7,681 bases of DNA from JBDNFP01 sp041689775 (GTDB taxonomy: Bacteria; Bacteroidota; Bacteroidia; Cytophagales; Spirosomataceae), in NCBI GenBank assembly GCA_041689775.1, contig JBDNFP010000324.1, forward strand, positions 1 to 7,681. Reading direction: 5' to 3'. The first letter of the stretch is position 1. The number at the start of each line of letters is the position of its first letter. This document shows, piece by piece, positions 1-6,809 of this stretch. A program made the translations under genes and the position numbers. The notes beneath the pieces were generated by a model. That model saw only the letters and a program-made list of their open reading frames with translations, made no database searches and had not been told where the DNA came from.

Positions 1-113
1 AGTGGTTGCGCCCGAAGGATTTTGAAAACAAGGAGGCGCTTCACATGAGGATAAATCATATTCTTGAAAAATACGGAGGGTCGGAGTTTTCCATCAACTG
101 CTCAATTAAATAA
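1..113 (+). CDS. Possible C-terminal end of an unidentified protein (5' end outside window)
   Basis: Reading from position 3 on the + strand there are 36 open codons ending in TAA at 111-113. The frame begins before the window. The peptide starts WLRPKDFENKEALHMR and ends SINCSIK; it has a balanced mix of charged and hydrophobic residues with a helix-like middle, which looks like real protein rather than translated spacer. The minus-strand frames over the same stretch are all closed. One other + frame ends early, at 23-25 (VVAPEGF then stop), and could be the true gene end instead. I do not recognise a family. If real, the gene converges on the efflux operon, with a gap of about 190 bases between the two stop codons. 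Confidence 0.4.
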   Translation, partial: WLRPKDFENKEALHMRINHILEKYGGSEFSINCSIK

Positions 114-173
114 ATATATGTTTAAATATGGCCAACTACTTGAGTACAAATAATCATGTAAAATATCGTACCA

Positions 174-193
174 CCGATGCGTCGAAACGTCGG
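174..193. other. Bulged stem-loop between convergent genes
   Basis: The arms CCGA (174-177) and TCGG (190-193) pair, followed after a two-base bulge (TG, 178-179) by CGT (180-182) with ACG (187-189), closing a CGAA loop (183-186). It is the most GC-rich element in the gap between the + strand gene end and the permease stop. There is no clean T-run on either side; on the minus strand a loose T-rich stretch follows about ten bases later. It could help end transcription of the efflux operon or of the + strand gene, but it is not a textbook intrinsic terminator. Confidence 0.3.
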
Positions 194-205
194 ACCGCTG
201 AAGTA

Positions 206-273
206 AGTGCTTATTTAATGCAAACTAATTTTGCACGAGTACTTATAACATACATAAGTATAAAATAAGCATT
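206..273. repeat. Nested inverted repeats forming a possible three-way junction
   Basis: An outer pair, TGCTTATTT (208-216) with AAATAAGCA (263-271), encloses two further perfect inverted repeats: TGCAAA (219-224) with TTTGCA (230-235), and TACTTAT (240-246) with ATAAGTA (254-260). Folded together they make a closing stem and two side hairpins. In a + strand transcript the outer stem extends by a G-U pair (207/272) and an A-U pair (206/273); in the minus transcript the first of these would be a C-A mismatch. The region is AT-rich, so chance pairing is possible. It lies 32 bases beyond the permease stop and could stabilise or terminate the operon transcript. Confidence 0.35.
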
Positions 274-304
274 GCCCCAACAGCAGCCCTGCATAGAGCT
301 CCTG

Positions 305-3300
305 TTAGATCTTTGTGGGACCAACTTCGTCCAGACCTTTCCGTCCGTACGCTATCCTGGCAATCCCCGTAAAAAGAACAGGTACAATAAAAATTGCCAG
401 CAAGGTAGCAGCTAACATTCCACCTAGTACGGTCCAACCAATGGTCTGACGAGCGACAGCTCCGGCCCCTTGTGATAAGGCTAATGGAAGTACCCCAAGG
501 ATAAAAGCCATGGAAGTCATGATGATAGGACGAAGACGTAGCTTCACTGCTTGCAGGGTAGCATCCCGGATGGACTCCCCCTGATCGACCCGCTCTTTGG
601 CAAACTCAACGATCAGAATAGCGTTTTTAGCTGCTAAACCAATCAGCGTAAGTAGACCAATCTGGGCGTATATATTATTGGTCAAACCCTTGAAAAGCAT
701 CAACGTAACGATAGCTCCAAACGCGCCGATAGGGACCGCCAGAAGTACCGCAAAAGGCACCGACCAACTTTCGTACAAGGCCGCCAAAAACAGGAATACA
801 AATAAAATCGATAAGCCAAAAATATAAAACGTACTCGAACCCGCGTTAATTTCTTCAAGGCTCAACCCGGTAAACTCGTAGCCGTAGCCCACCGGCAGTA
901 TTTCAGCGGCTACCTCACGCAGGGCTTGGATCGATTCGCCACTACTATACCCTGGTCCAGGATTTCCATTAATCTCGGTGGAACGGAATAGGTTATAATG
1001 GGAAACCAAAGGCGCACTTTCTACTACCTTATGGGAAACCAAGGCGCTGATGGGTACCATTTGTCCGTCTCTATTTTTCACAAAGTACTTACCAAGGGAC
1101 TCAATAGTATTTCGGTAATTGGTATCTGCCTGAGCCACTACCCGGAAGTTTCGGCCGTAAATGGTAAAGTCATTGACGTAGCGGCTCCCCAGGTAGGTTT
1201 GCATGGTGCTGTATACATCCGAGAGGGAAACTCCCAGCTGCTTTACCTTCGCCCGGTCTACGTCCAGCTGATAACCAGGAGTACGAGCGGTAAAGAAGGA
1301 GAACGCACCACTGATTTCGGGGCGTTGGTTAGCCGCCGCCGTAAAGTTTTTGACTACTTGTTCAAACTGCTTGATATCATCGTTACTTTCCTGTTGCTCA
1401 ATCACAAAGCTAAAACCGCCCGTTCGCCCGAGACCGGGAATGGCCGGGGGAGTAATCACCACCACATTGGCTTCCAAAAGGCCTGCAAATTTTTTACGGA
1501 GGCTAGCTGCTAATCCCTCCACTTGTAAGGAATCAGCCTTTCGGTCGTCCCAGTCATCGAGCTGGCAAAAAATGGTGCCACTATTAGACTTCGAGGCAAA
1601 CGTAACTACATTGAGACCACCCAAACCTGCGAAGTGATTTATCCCGGGAGTATCTTTCAGTATCTTCATCAAAGTATCCAAGGTTTGGATACTTCGGGTG
1701 GTGGAAGCCGCCTCGGGCAATTCGTACGTAACAAACAATCGGCCACTGTCTTCTAATGGAATAAACCCGGTGGACTTCGTGTTAAATAATACTCCTGTAC
1801 CAATGTAGATACAAATAAGCCCAACAATAACCAGGGGTGCTTTTCGGATAGCTTTCTGGACGCCAATAGAATACTGACTCGTTACCCGACCAAACCAGTT
1901 ATTGAAGACAAAGAAAAATTTATTGATACCCGTAGACTTCTTGCTGAATGTCATGGGTTTAAGCAGCATGGCACAAAGCGCCGGCGTTAAAGTCAAGGCC
2001 ACAAATGCAGAAAGCAGTACCGAGATAGCTATAGTTATGGCGAACTGCTGATATAAACGCCCCACAATGCCGGGAATAAATCCAACCGGCACGAATACTG
2101 CCGCCAGAATCAGGGCAATGGCGATAACCGGACCAGAAATATCTTTCATCGCTTTCATGGTAGCCTCTTTGGCCGAGATACCCTCTTCATCGATGTAGTG
2201 CTGCACGGCCTCCACTACCACAATGGCATCATCTACCACGATACCGATGGCCAACACAAACCCGAACATGGTGAGGGTATTGATGGTGAACCCTAGCGGA
2301 ATAAAGAAAATAAAAGTACCGACGATCGATACCGGAATGGCCAATAACGGAATAAGCGTAGCTCGCCAACTTTGCAGAAATAGGAATACCACCAGAACTA
2401 CCAGCAGCAGTGCTTCAAATAGCGTTTTAACTACCTCTTCAATCGAAACTTTAACCACGGAAACTGCTTCAAAAGGTACCATGTAATCAAGATCATTGGG
2501 AAATGATTTCTTTAATTTCGTCATGGCATCGTACACGCCCTGAGCTGTTTCGAGACTGTTGCTTCCCGGAGCTTCGTACACGAGCAGATAACTGGCGCGT
2601 TTCCCATCCACAAAAGAATTACTCGTGTAGCTAAACTTACCCAACTCTACCCGGGCTACGTCTTTCAGGTACACCAGGGAGCCATCCGTGGGATTACTCC
2701 GGACGATTACTTGTTCAAACTCCTCCGCCGAATTAAGGCGACTATTGGTAAAAACTGTATACTCAAAGGCCTGCACTGAATTTTGCGGGGGAGCCCCGAT
2801 AGATCCTACCGCTACTTGCAAATTTTGCTCCTGTAAAGCCGACACAACCTCCTGAGAGGTAAGACCTAGTTGGGCCATCTTATCGGGTTGCAGCCAAACC
2901 CGCATACTAAAATCATCAGCCCGGCTAAAAATATCCCCCACTCCTTTGACCCGGAGTAATGCGTCCTTTACGTATATATTTGCGTAGTTATTTACAAAAT
3001 TAACTCCGTGGGTTTCTTCGGGTGAATACATCGCCACCAACATCAGAATACTCGGATTTCTCTTCCTAACCGTAAGGCCGAGACGCGTCACCTCACTGGG
3101 AAGTTGGGGCGCGGCTACACTCACCCGGTTTTGCAGATCAAGCGCCGCAATATCAATATTAGTTCCTACCTCAAATACCGCGTTGATGGAGGTACGACCG
3201 TCATTGGTACTCGTACTCGATACATAGCTCATACCGGGGGTACCATTTACCTGGGTTTCGATGGGGGTAGTGACGGTTTGCTCCACCGTGGAAGCATCCG

Positions 3301-3457
3301 CACCGGTATAGGTGCCCGTAATCTGTACCGTGGGAGGAGTTATATCCGGGTACTGACTAATGGGTAAGTTGATAATCGCCAAAGTACCTACCAATAATAT
3401 AACCAGCGAAATTACGATGGCCAGAATGGGTCGGTTTATAAATCTGTTTGCAAACAT
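305..3457 (-). CDS. RND multidrug efflux permease, HAE1 (AcrB-like) family
   Basis: This is the inner-membrane proton antiporter of a tripartite pump, 1050 residues, the full AcrB-like length. It opens with the typical N-terminus MFANRFINRPILA and TM1 (about 10-30). TM2-TM6 run from about 343 to 493, TM7 lies at 541-559 and TM8-TM12 at about 877-1030, with the two large periplasmic loops between. The proton-relay residues are all present: Asp409-Asp410 in GIVVDDAIVVVE (TM4), Lys944 in GLAAKNAILIVEFAKE (TM10) and Arg974 in RLRPIIMTS (TM11), matching AcrB D407, D408, K940 and R971. The SQGAGAVARQTIG segment and the PPAIPGLGRTGGF porter segment are also HAE1 hallmarks. It is the last gene of the operon, 22 bases after the adaptor stop. 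The only Shine-Dalgarno-like sequence (AGGAG, 3476-3480) lies 18 bases before the ATG, which is too far for a classical site, but no alternative start fits better. Drugs, bile-like detergents or metabolites are likely substrates; which one cannot be told. Confidence 0.97.
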   Translation of the reverse strand: MFANRFINRPILAIVISLVILLVGTLAIINLPISQYPDITPPTVQITGTYTGADASTVEQTVTTPIETQVNGTPGMSYVSSTSTNDGRTSINAVFEVGTNIDIAALDLQNRVSVAAPQLPSEVTRLGLTVRKRNPSILMLVAMYSPEETHGVNFVNNYANIYVKDALLRVKGVGDIFSRADDFSMRVWLQPDKMAQLGLTSQEVVSALQEQNLQVAVGSIGAPPQNSVQAFEYTVFTNSRLNSAEEFEQVIVRSNPTDGSLVYLKDVARVELGKFSYTSNSFVDGKRASYLLVYEAPGSNSLETAQGVYDAMTKLKKSFPNDLDYMVPFEAVSVVKVSIEEVVKTLFEALLLVVLVVFLFLQSWRATLIPLLAIPVSIVGTFIFFIPLGFTINTLTMFGFVLAIGIVVDDAIVVVEAVQHYIDEEGISAKEATMKAMKDISGPVIAIALILAAVFVPVGFIPGIVGRLYQQFAITIAISVLLSAFVALTLTPALCAMLLKPMTFSKKSTGINKFFFVFNNWFGRVTSQYSIGVQKAIRKAPLVIVGLICIYIGTGVLFNTKSTGFIPLEDSGRLFVTYELPEAASTTRSIQTLDTLMKILKDTPGINHFAGLGGLNVVTFASKSNSGTIFCQLDDWDDRKADSLQVEGLAASLRKKFAGLLEANVVVITPPAIPGLGRTGGFSFVIEQQESNDDIKQFEQVVKNFTAAANQRPEISGAFSFFTARTPGYQLDVDRAKVKQLGVSLSDVYSTMQTYLGSRYVNDFTIYGRNFRVVAQADTNYRNTIESLGKYFVKNRDGQMVPISALVSHKVVESAPLVSHYNLFRSTEINGNPGPGYSSGESIQALREVAAEILPVGYGYEFTGLSLEEINAGSSTFYIFGLSILFVFLFLAALYESWSVPFAVLLAVPIGAFGAIVTLMLFKGLTNNIYAQIGLLTLIGLAAKNAILIVEFAKERVDQGESIRDATLQAVKLRLRPIIMTSMAFILGVLPLALSQGAGAVARQTIGWTVLGGMLAATLLAIFIVPVLFTGIARIAYGRKGLDEVGPTKI

Positions 3458-3477
3458 AGGTCGTAGTAGTAATTGCT

Positions 3478-3493
3478 CCTTAGCGTGCTAAGG
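3478..3493 (-). promoter_or_regulatory. Perfect palindrome over the adaptor stop codon, upstream of the permease start
   Basis: CCTTAGC (3478-3484) and GCTAAGG (3487-3493) are perfect inverted repeats separated by two bases, and the element includes the adaptor's TAA stop. In the mRNA it would form a compact hairpin of six to seven pairs whose 3' arm covers most of TAAGGAG, the only Shine-Dalgarno-like sequence before the permease. A ribosome finishing the adaptor would melt it, so it could couple translation of the two genes. There is no T-run after it, so it is not an intrinsic terminator. The repeat is seen in the sequence; the coupling role is inference. Confidence 0.4.
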
Positions 3494-4607
3494 GATTAGT
3501 TGGTGCGGTAATTTTAATCTTTGTTCCGTTTTTCAGTTTCTGAATACCTTCCGTGATGATTTCCGTATTTTCATCCAGTCCTTTCTGAATCACAATCCGA
3601 TCTTTAATCAACACTCCGATTTCTACTTTTTGCTGAACAACACTATCCCCCGACACAACGTACACAAAATATTCGCCCATCTGCTCAACGAGAGATTTTT
3701 GGGGTATCAACAACGAAGCACCATTATTTTGCGATTTAACCCGCGCATTAACCGTCATACCCGCAATGAGCATTCCGTTGGCGTTTGGAAATACAATCCG
3801 GGTTTTAATGGTCCCGGTTTGGGTGTCTACCGAACGGTCCAGTAATTCAATGCGGCCTACATAAGGATACAGACTACCATCCGGCAAGGTTAACAAAAAG
3901 GTAGAATCTTGGGTGACTCCCTGTTGAAGAAGTTTCGTAAATCGAACTATTTCTTTCTGGTCTACCGCAAAGTCAACGGCCATGGGATTATCCGTAGACA
4001 ATGTATTCAGCAGTGTTTGATTGGAAGTAACGAGCACCCCTAACCGGACCATCGAGATTCCGATCGTACCTGATATCGGGGCATAAATGCTAGTATATTT
4101 TAATTCCGATCGCAATTGATCTACCGCAGCTTTGGCAGCTTCTACCTGTAATTTTGCAGTTTCCAATTTGGCCAGAGCATTGTCCAGTACCTGCTTGGCG
4201 ATGGCCTCATTTTTATCGAGCTCCCGATAGCGTTCGGCATCTTTCATCGCCAACCGCTCGTTAGACTCTGCCACCCGCAGATTAGCCGTGGCCTGATCTA
4301 CCGAAGCACGTATCTGTTGCTGGTCTATCTGATACAGTTTCTGCCCTTTCCGAATAGCCTGACCATCTTCGAAGTAGATACCCGTCACACTACCGCTCGC
4401 CATAGCCCGGATCTCAATTTGTTGCAAAGGCTGCACCGTTGCTGGGTACTCTTCGTACCCATTGGCGACACCCGAAATTACCCGGGTCGTGGCCACGGGT
4501 ACCACCGGGGGGCCTTGGGGTACTTTATTCTCAGTACCACCGCAGCCTACGAGGATACCTGCCAGGCCAAGAAAGGCTATATCAATTCGATTAAAAAACG
4601 TTCTCAT
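3480..4607 (-). CDS. RND efflux periplasmic adaptor subunit (membrane fusion lipoprotein, AcrA-like)
   Basis: This adaptor links the inner-membrane permease to the outer-membrane channel. It is 375 residues, normal for the family. The start gives a lipoprotein signal peptide with hydrophobic core 8-20 and lipobox LVGC, so Cys22 is the predicted lipidated N-terminus, as in AcrA. Domains in order: split lipoyl domain (about 62-96, with GSVTGIYFEDGQAIRKGQ, and 171-205, with YAPISGTIG), alpha-helical coiled-coil hairpin rich in Ala, Gln and Lys (about 97-170), beta-barrel (about 209-292, including AVDQKEI and the GMLIAGMTVNARV strand), and a membrane-proximal domain to about 368. At the hairpin tip the channel-docking motif R-x3-L-x6-S reads R126, L130, A137, with alanine in place of the usual serine. 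The gene starts 21 bases after the channel gene stop and is in the same reading frame. No clear Shine-Dalgarno sequence precedes it, as is common in Bacteroidota. Confidence 0.95.
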   Translation of the reverse strand: MRTFFNRIDIAFLGLAGILVGCGGTENKVPQGPPVVPVATTRVISGVANGYEEYPATVQPLQQIEIRAMASGSVTGIYFEDGQAIRKGQKLYQIDQQQIRASVDQATANLRVAESNERLAMKDAERYRELDKNEAIAKQVLDNALAKLETAKLQVEAAKAAVDQLRSELKYTSIYAPISGTIGISMVRLGVLVTSNQTLLNTLSTDNPMAVDFAVDQKEIVRFTKLLQQGVTQDSTFLLTLPDGSLYPYVGRIELLDRSVDTQTGTIKTRIVFPNANGMLIAGMTVNARVKSQNNGASLLIPQKSLVEQMGEYFVYVVSGDSVVQQKVEIGVLIKDRIVIQKGLDENTEIITEGIQKLKNGTKIKITAPTNPLAR

Positions 4608-4628
4608 AAATTCAGGTTCAATAGATAT

Positions 4629-5978
4629 CTAAAAAGTTATCAGTCCCAGCGCTTTCTCAACGTCGAGTTTGCTACTGATAACCTGGTATAAAGCATTGGT
4701 ATAGTTAAGCTCAGAAGCGCGAAGGTCAGTCTGGGTAATAATCACGTCAAGGTAGGTTTTGACACCTGACTTGTATTGCAACTGAATTATGTCATACACT
4801 TCCCGAGCTAATTCGACATTTTCTTTCAGCGCCAGGTAGACTTCCCAATTGCCACGGTATTGGGCTAATGCCTGGGTATATTCAGTAGTTATGGAATTTT
4901 TTAAACCAACAACATCCCAATTAGAACGTTCGAGTTGCAGTTCGGCAATTTTGATATTCTGACGACGTTTGCCACCCTGATAAATGGGGTAACCCAACGT
5001 GACCCCGAAAAGTGAATTAGGGAACGAACGACTGTATATTTTACCGAACTCCTGATTTTGATATACAAGATTATAGTTCAGAAAGGCAGAAACCGTGGGC
5101 AGTAAACCCCATTTATTGTAGTCAACTTCGGCCAACAATAAATTACGCTGAGTTTGTAAAAGCTGGAATTCAATGCGATTGGCTAGTACCACGGATTGGG
5201 TGGTGTCCAATCGGGCATCGGCTTCTAGTTGGGAAGCATCAAATTGAACAGTAAGCGGACGACCTGCCGGATATCCCATCTGGAACTTCAAAAAAGCCTC
5301 CTTCGCTTTGGATTGCTCCTGAGCCTGCCGTAGTTGGGCTTTGGCATTATTCAGCGCGATGGTAGCTCGTTTGTAATCTGTTTTATCCACAATACCGCTG
5401 TTAAACTGATTCACAGCATCCTTCAAATTCCGCTCCAACCGTTCAATCTGAACGGCCAGTACATCTTGCTGCTGCCGGGTCAGGAGCAAGTCATAAAATG
5501 CTTTACTGACACCTACCGTTACATCAATTTTGGTCGAAGTAATATTCTGAGATGCCTGCCTCATTATGTCGTGGGACGTGCGGTTGGCAAGTAGTACATC
5601 CCGATTGAATAATGTCTGGTTGAGGTTGAGAGCAGCCGTAGAAGAGTTTTGCACCCCCGTTCTTACTTCACGCCTCGGACCATTAGGGTTAGTAAAGTCC
5701 GGTAGAATAAGCACCGGTAATTGAAGATAATGTTGGAGAGAATAGTTGAGATTCAACTGGGGATACCAGTCCGCCAGTTTACTTTTTATCTGCCCATCGG
5801 TAATTTGCCGGTCTATTTGCGACTGACGAATGTCCGTCTGATGGTTAAGTGCGTACTGTACGCATTCTTCTAAGGTTATTGTATTCGCCAAGGTGTCAGC
5901 CGCCGAAGTTTGCCCTTGGGCTACTTGGAAACCAGACCATAGAAAACAGATACCTACTAAAAGGGTAATAACTTTCAT
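4629..5978 (-). CDS. TolC-family outer-membrane efflux channel
   Basis: This is the outer-membrane exit duct of the tripartite pump, 449 residues, within the usual range for the family. A signal peptide (hydrophobic core about 3-17) is probably cleaved near VAQG at 19-22; there is no lipobox cysteine, unlike OprM-type channels. Two outer-membrane efflux protein (OEP) repeats follow, about residues 36-235 and 262-447. The first begins TLEECVQYALNHQTDIRQS, with a coiled-coil stretch rich in Gln and Lys at about 165-230. The second carries the channel hallmarks PIYQGGKRRQNIKIAE (331-346) and YKSGVKTYLDVI (402-413). It is the first gene of the operon, an OMF-adaptor-permease order that differs from acrAB or mexAB-oprM, where the adaptor comes first. 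Its stop is TAG. The start is supported by the signal peptide; nothing like a strong ribosome binding site precedes it. Confidence 0.95.
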   Translation of the reverse strand: MKVITLLVGICFLWSGFQVAQGQTSAADTLANTITLEECVQYALNHQTDIRQSQIDRQITDGQIKSKLADWYPQLNLNYSLQHYLQLPVLILPDFTNPNGPRREVRTGVQNSSTAALNLNQTLFNRDVLLANRTSHDIMRQASQNITSTKIDVTVGVSKAFYDLLLTRQQQDVLAVQIERLERNLKDAVNQFNSGIVDKTDYKRATIALNNAKAQLRQAQEQSKAKEAFLKFQMGYPAGRPLTVQFDASQLEADARLDTTQSVVLANRIEFQLLQTQRNLLLAEVDYNKWGLLPTVSAFLNYNLVYQNQEFGKIYSRSFPNSLFGVTLGYPIYQGGKRRQNIKIAELQLERSNWDVVGLKNSITTEYTQALAQYRGNWEVYLALKENVELAREVYDIIQLQYKSGVKTYLDVIITQTDLRASELNYTNALYQVISSKLDVEKALGLITF

Positions 5979-6215
5979 AAAGGGTTATGTCGGAGTAAAA
6001 CCACTGATTTTGTGCCCGGTAAGTGTATTTAGATTACCTGATTACACGTATATTACCATCGGATACTTAACTAGATGTTAGAAAACAAAACAGTAGTTCT
6101 CCATAATAGTTTCACTCGTTCACGAAATAATTGCATCACTTGGATTTTATATAGTTTTTTGTTTGTTAAGTCCTATTTCAAGGGTCACGCAGGTGTACCA
6201 CTCAACAAAAACAAA
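5979..6215 (-). other. Leader and intergenic region of the efflux operon
   Basis: This 237-base AT-rich gap between the DUF3472 gene and the channel gene should hold the operon's promoter. I found no good match on the minus strand to the Bacteroidota promoter (TAnnTTTG with an upstream TTG), nor a well-spaced sigma-70-like pair. There is a short inverted repeat GTGTA (6023-6027) with TACAC (6043-6047), about 45 bases before the start codon, in a place where a TetR- or MarR-type repressor could bind, and a GATTAC direct repeat between and partly overlapping its arms; both are short enough to be chance. The longer + strand reading frame at 6075-6362 runs into the DUF3472 gene and looks spurious. 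Confidence 0.3.
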
Positions 6216-6218
6216 CTA
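6152..6218. repeat. Imperfect long inverted repeat after the DUF3472 gene
   Basis: TAGTTTTTTGTTTGTT (6152-6167) and AACAAAAACAAACTA (6204-6218) are imperfectly complementary across a 36-base spacer. The right arm includes the DUF3472 stop codon. In the minus-strand transcript the arms are U-rich and then A-rich, so this might act as a weak transcript end or processing site. The sequence is of low complexity, so the pairing may be coincidental. Confidence 0.2.
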
Positions 6219-6755
6219 CTTGTGCAGATCACTCCAGGGTATCAAGGGCGGTTTTTTGGAAGCTACCCGGTGGAATGTTGCACCGATAGCCGTGGTCTCT
6301 TTGAAAAAACCACAGTTTTGAAGGTAAAATCGCCTCTTTTCTCCACCACCGGCGTAGTCTAACCGATACCCTTTTCGTGCCGTGGCATCGGCCAAAAACT
6401 TACTTTCGATGATTTCTTTCCAAGTACCCTCATTCGTTCTAAACCATTGATTGCCAAAATAAACTCTCCGTTGGATATCACCCGTGGTGGGTATGAAATT
6501 TTCAAGAAACGAGTGAAGACGTTTGAGGTAGGTATCCGTCTGAGGTCGTTTAAAACTGGCAATCAGGCGCCATTTACCTTCTTCAGGCGCACAGAAATAG
6601 GCAGTGTAGGTGGTAGTACTATCACCGGATGGCCTTCCTTGGAGCAAAAAGCGATAGGTAACCCCTGCCTTCCAATTATATTTAAAATAACTTTGTCCAC
6701 CGGCGCCTTCCTTACCAAACTCTCCCGTATACACGTCGTGTCCTTTCTCCATCAT
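6216..6755 (-). CDS. C-terminal open part of the interrupted DUF3472 gene
   Basis: This is the longest ATG-started frame downstream of the amber codon: 179 residues, equal to codons 249-427 of the full gene. It carries most of the DUF3472 core: GEFGKEGAGGQSYFKYNWKAG, a YTAYFCAPEEGKWRLIASFKRP stretch, LHSFLENF, and near the end RLDYAGGGEKRRFYLQNCGFF. These conserved blocks are intact. It has no signal peptide and no clear ribosome binding site, so separate translation from this ATG is unlikely and would give a cytoplasmic fragment. It is best read as the back half of one gene. Confidence 0.4.
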   Translation of the reverse strand: MMEKGHDVYTGEFGKEGAGGQSYFKYNWKAGVTYRFLLQGRPSGDSTTTYTAYFCAPEEGKWRLIASFKRPQTDTYLKRLHSFLENFIPTTGDIQRRVYFGNQWFRTNEGTWKEIIESKFLADATARKGYRLDYAGGGEKRRFYLQNCGFFKETTAIGATFHRVASKKPPLIPWSDLHK

Positions 6756-6809
6756 TTTGATCCGTTGATCTTCCGGAATAGACTCAGGATTATCCGTTTT
6801 AAAAGGGCT

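Noticed and set aside
998..1513. A 171-codon + strand reading frame inside the permease gene
   Set aside because: It lies wholly antisense to the strongly conserved RND permease, has no recognisable domain, and is explained by codon bias of the real gene. The same holds for the other + strand frames within 597-3367.
305..5978. A CRISPR array, tRNA, insertion sequence or toxin-antitoxin module within the window
   Set aside because: No regularly spaced direct repeats, cloverleaf, transposase-like protein, terminal repeats or paired small genes were seen; the span is filled by three intact efflux genes.
6145..6170. An AT-rich TATATAGTTTTTTG-like stretch resembling a Bacteroidota promoter on the + strand
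   Set aside because: The spacing does not fit TAnnTTTG and no + strand gene follows; the minus-strand DUF3472 gene does.
6075..6362. A 95-codon + strand frame in the gap before the channel gene
   Set aside because: About half of it is antisense to the conserved DUF3472 C-terminus, no ribosome binding site precedes it, and the part in the gap translates AT-rich spacer.
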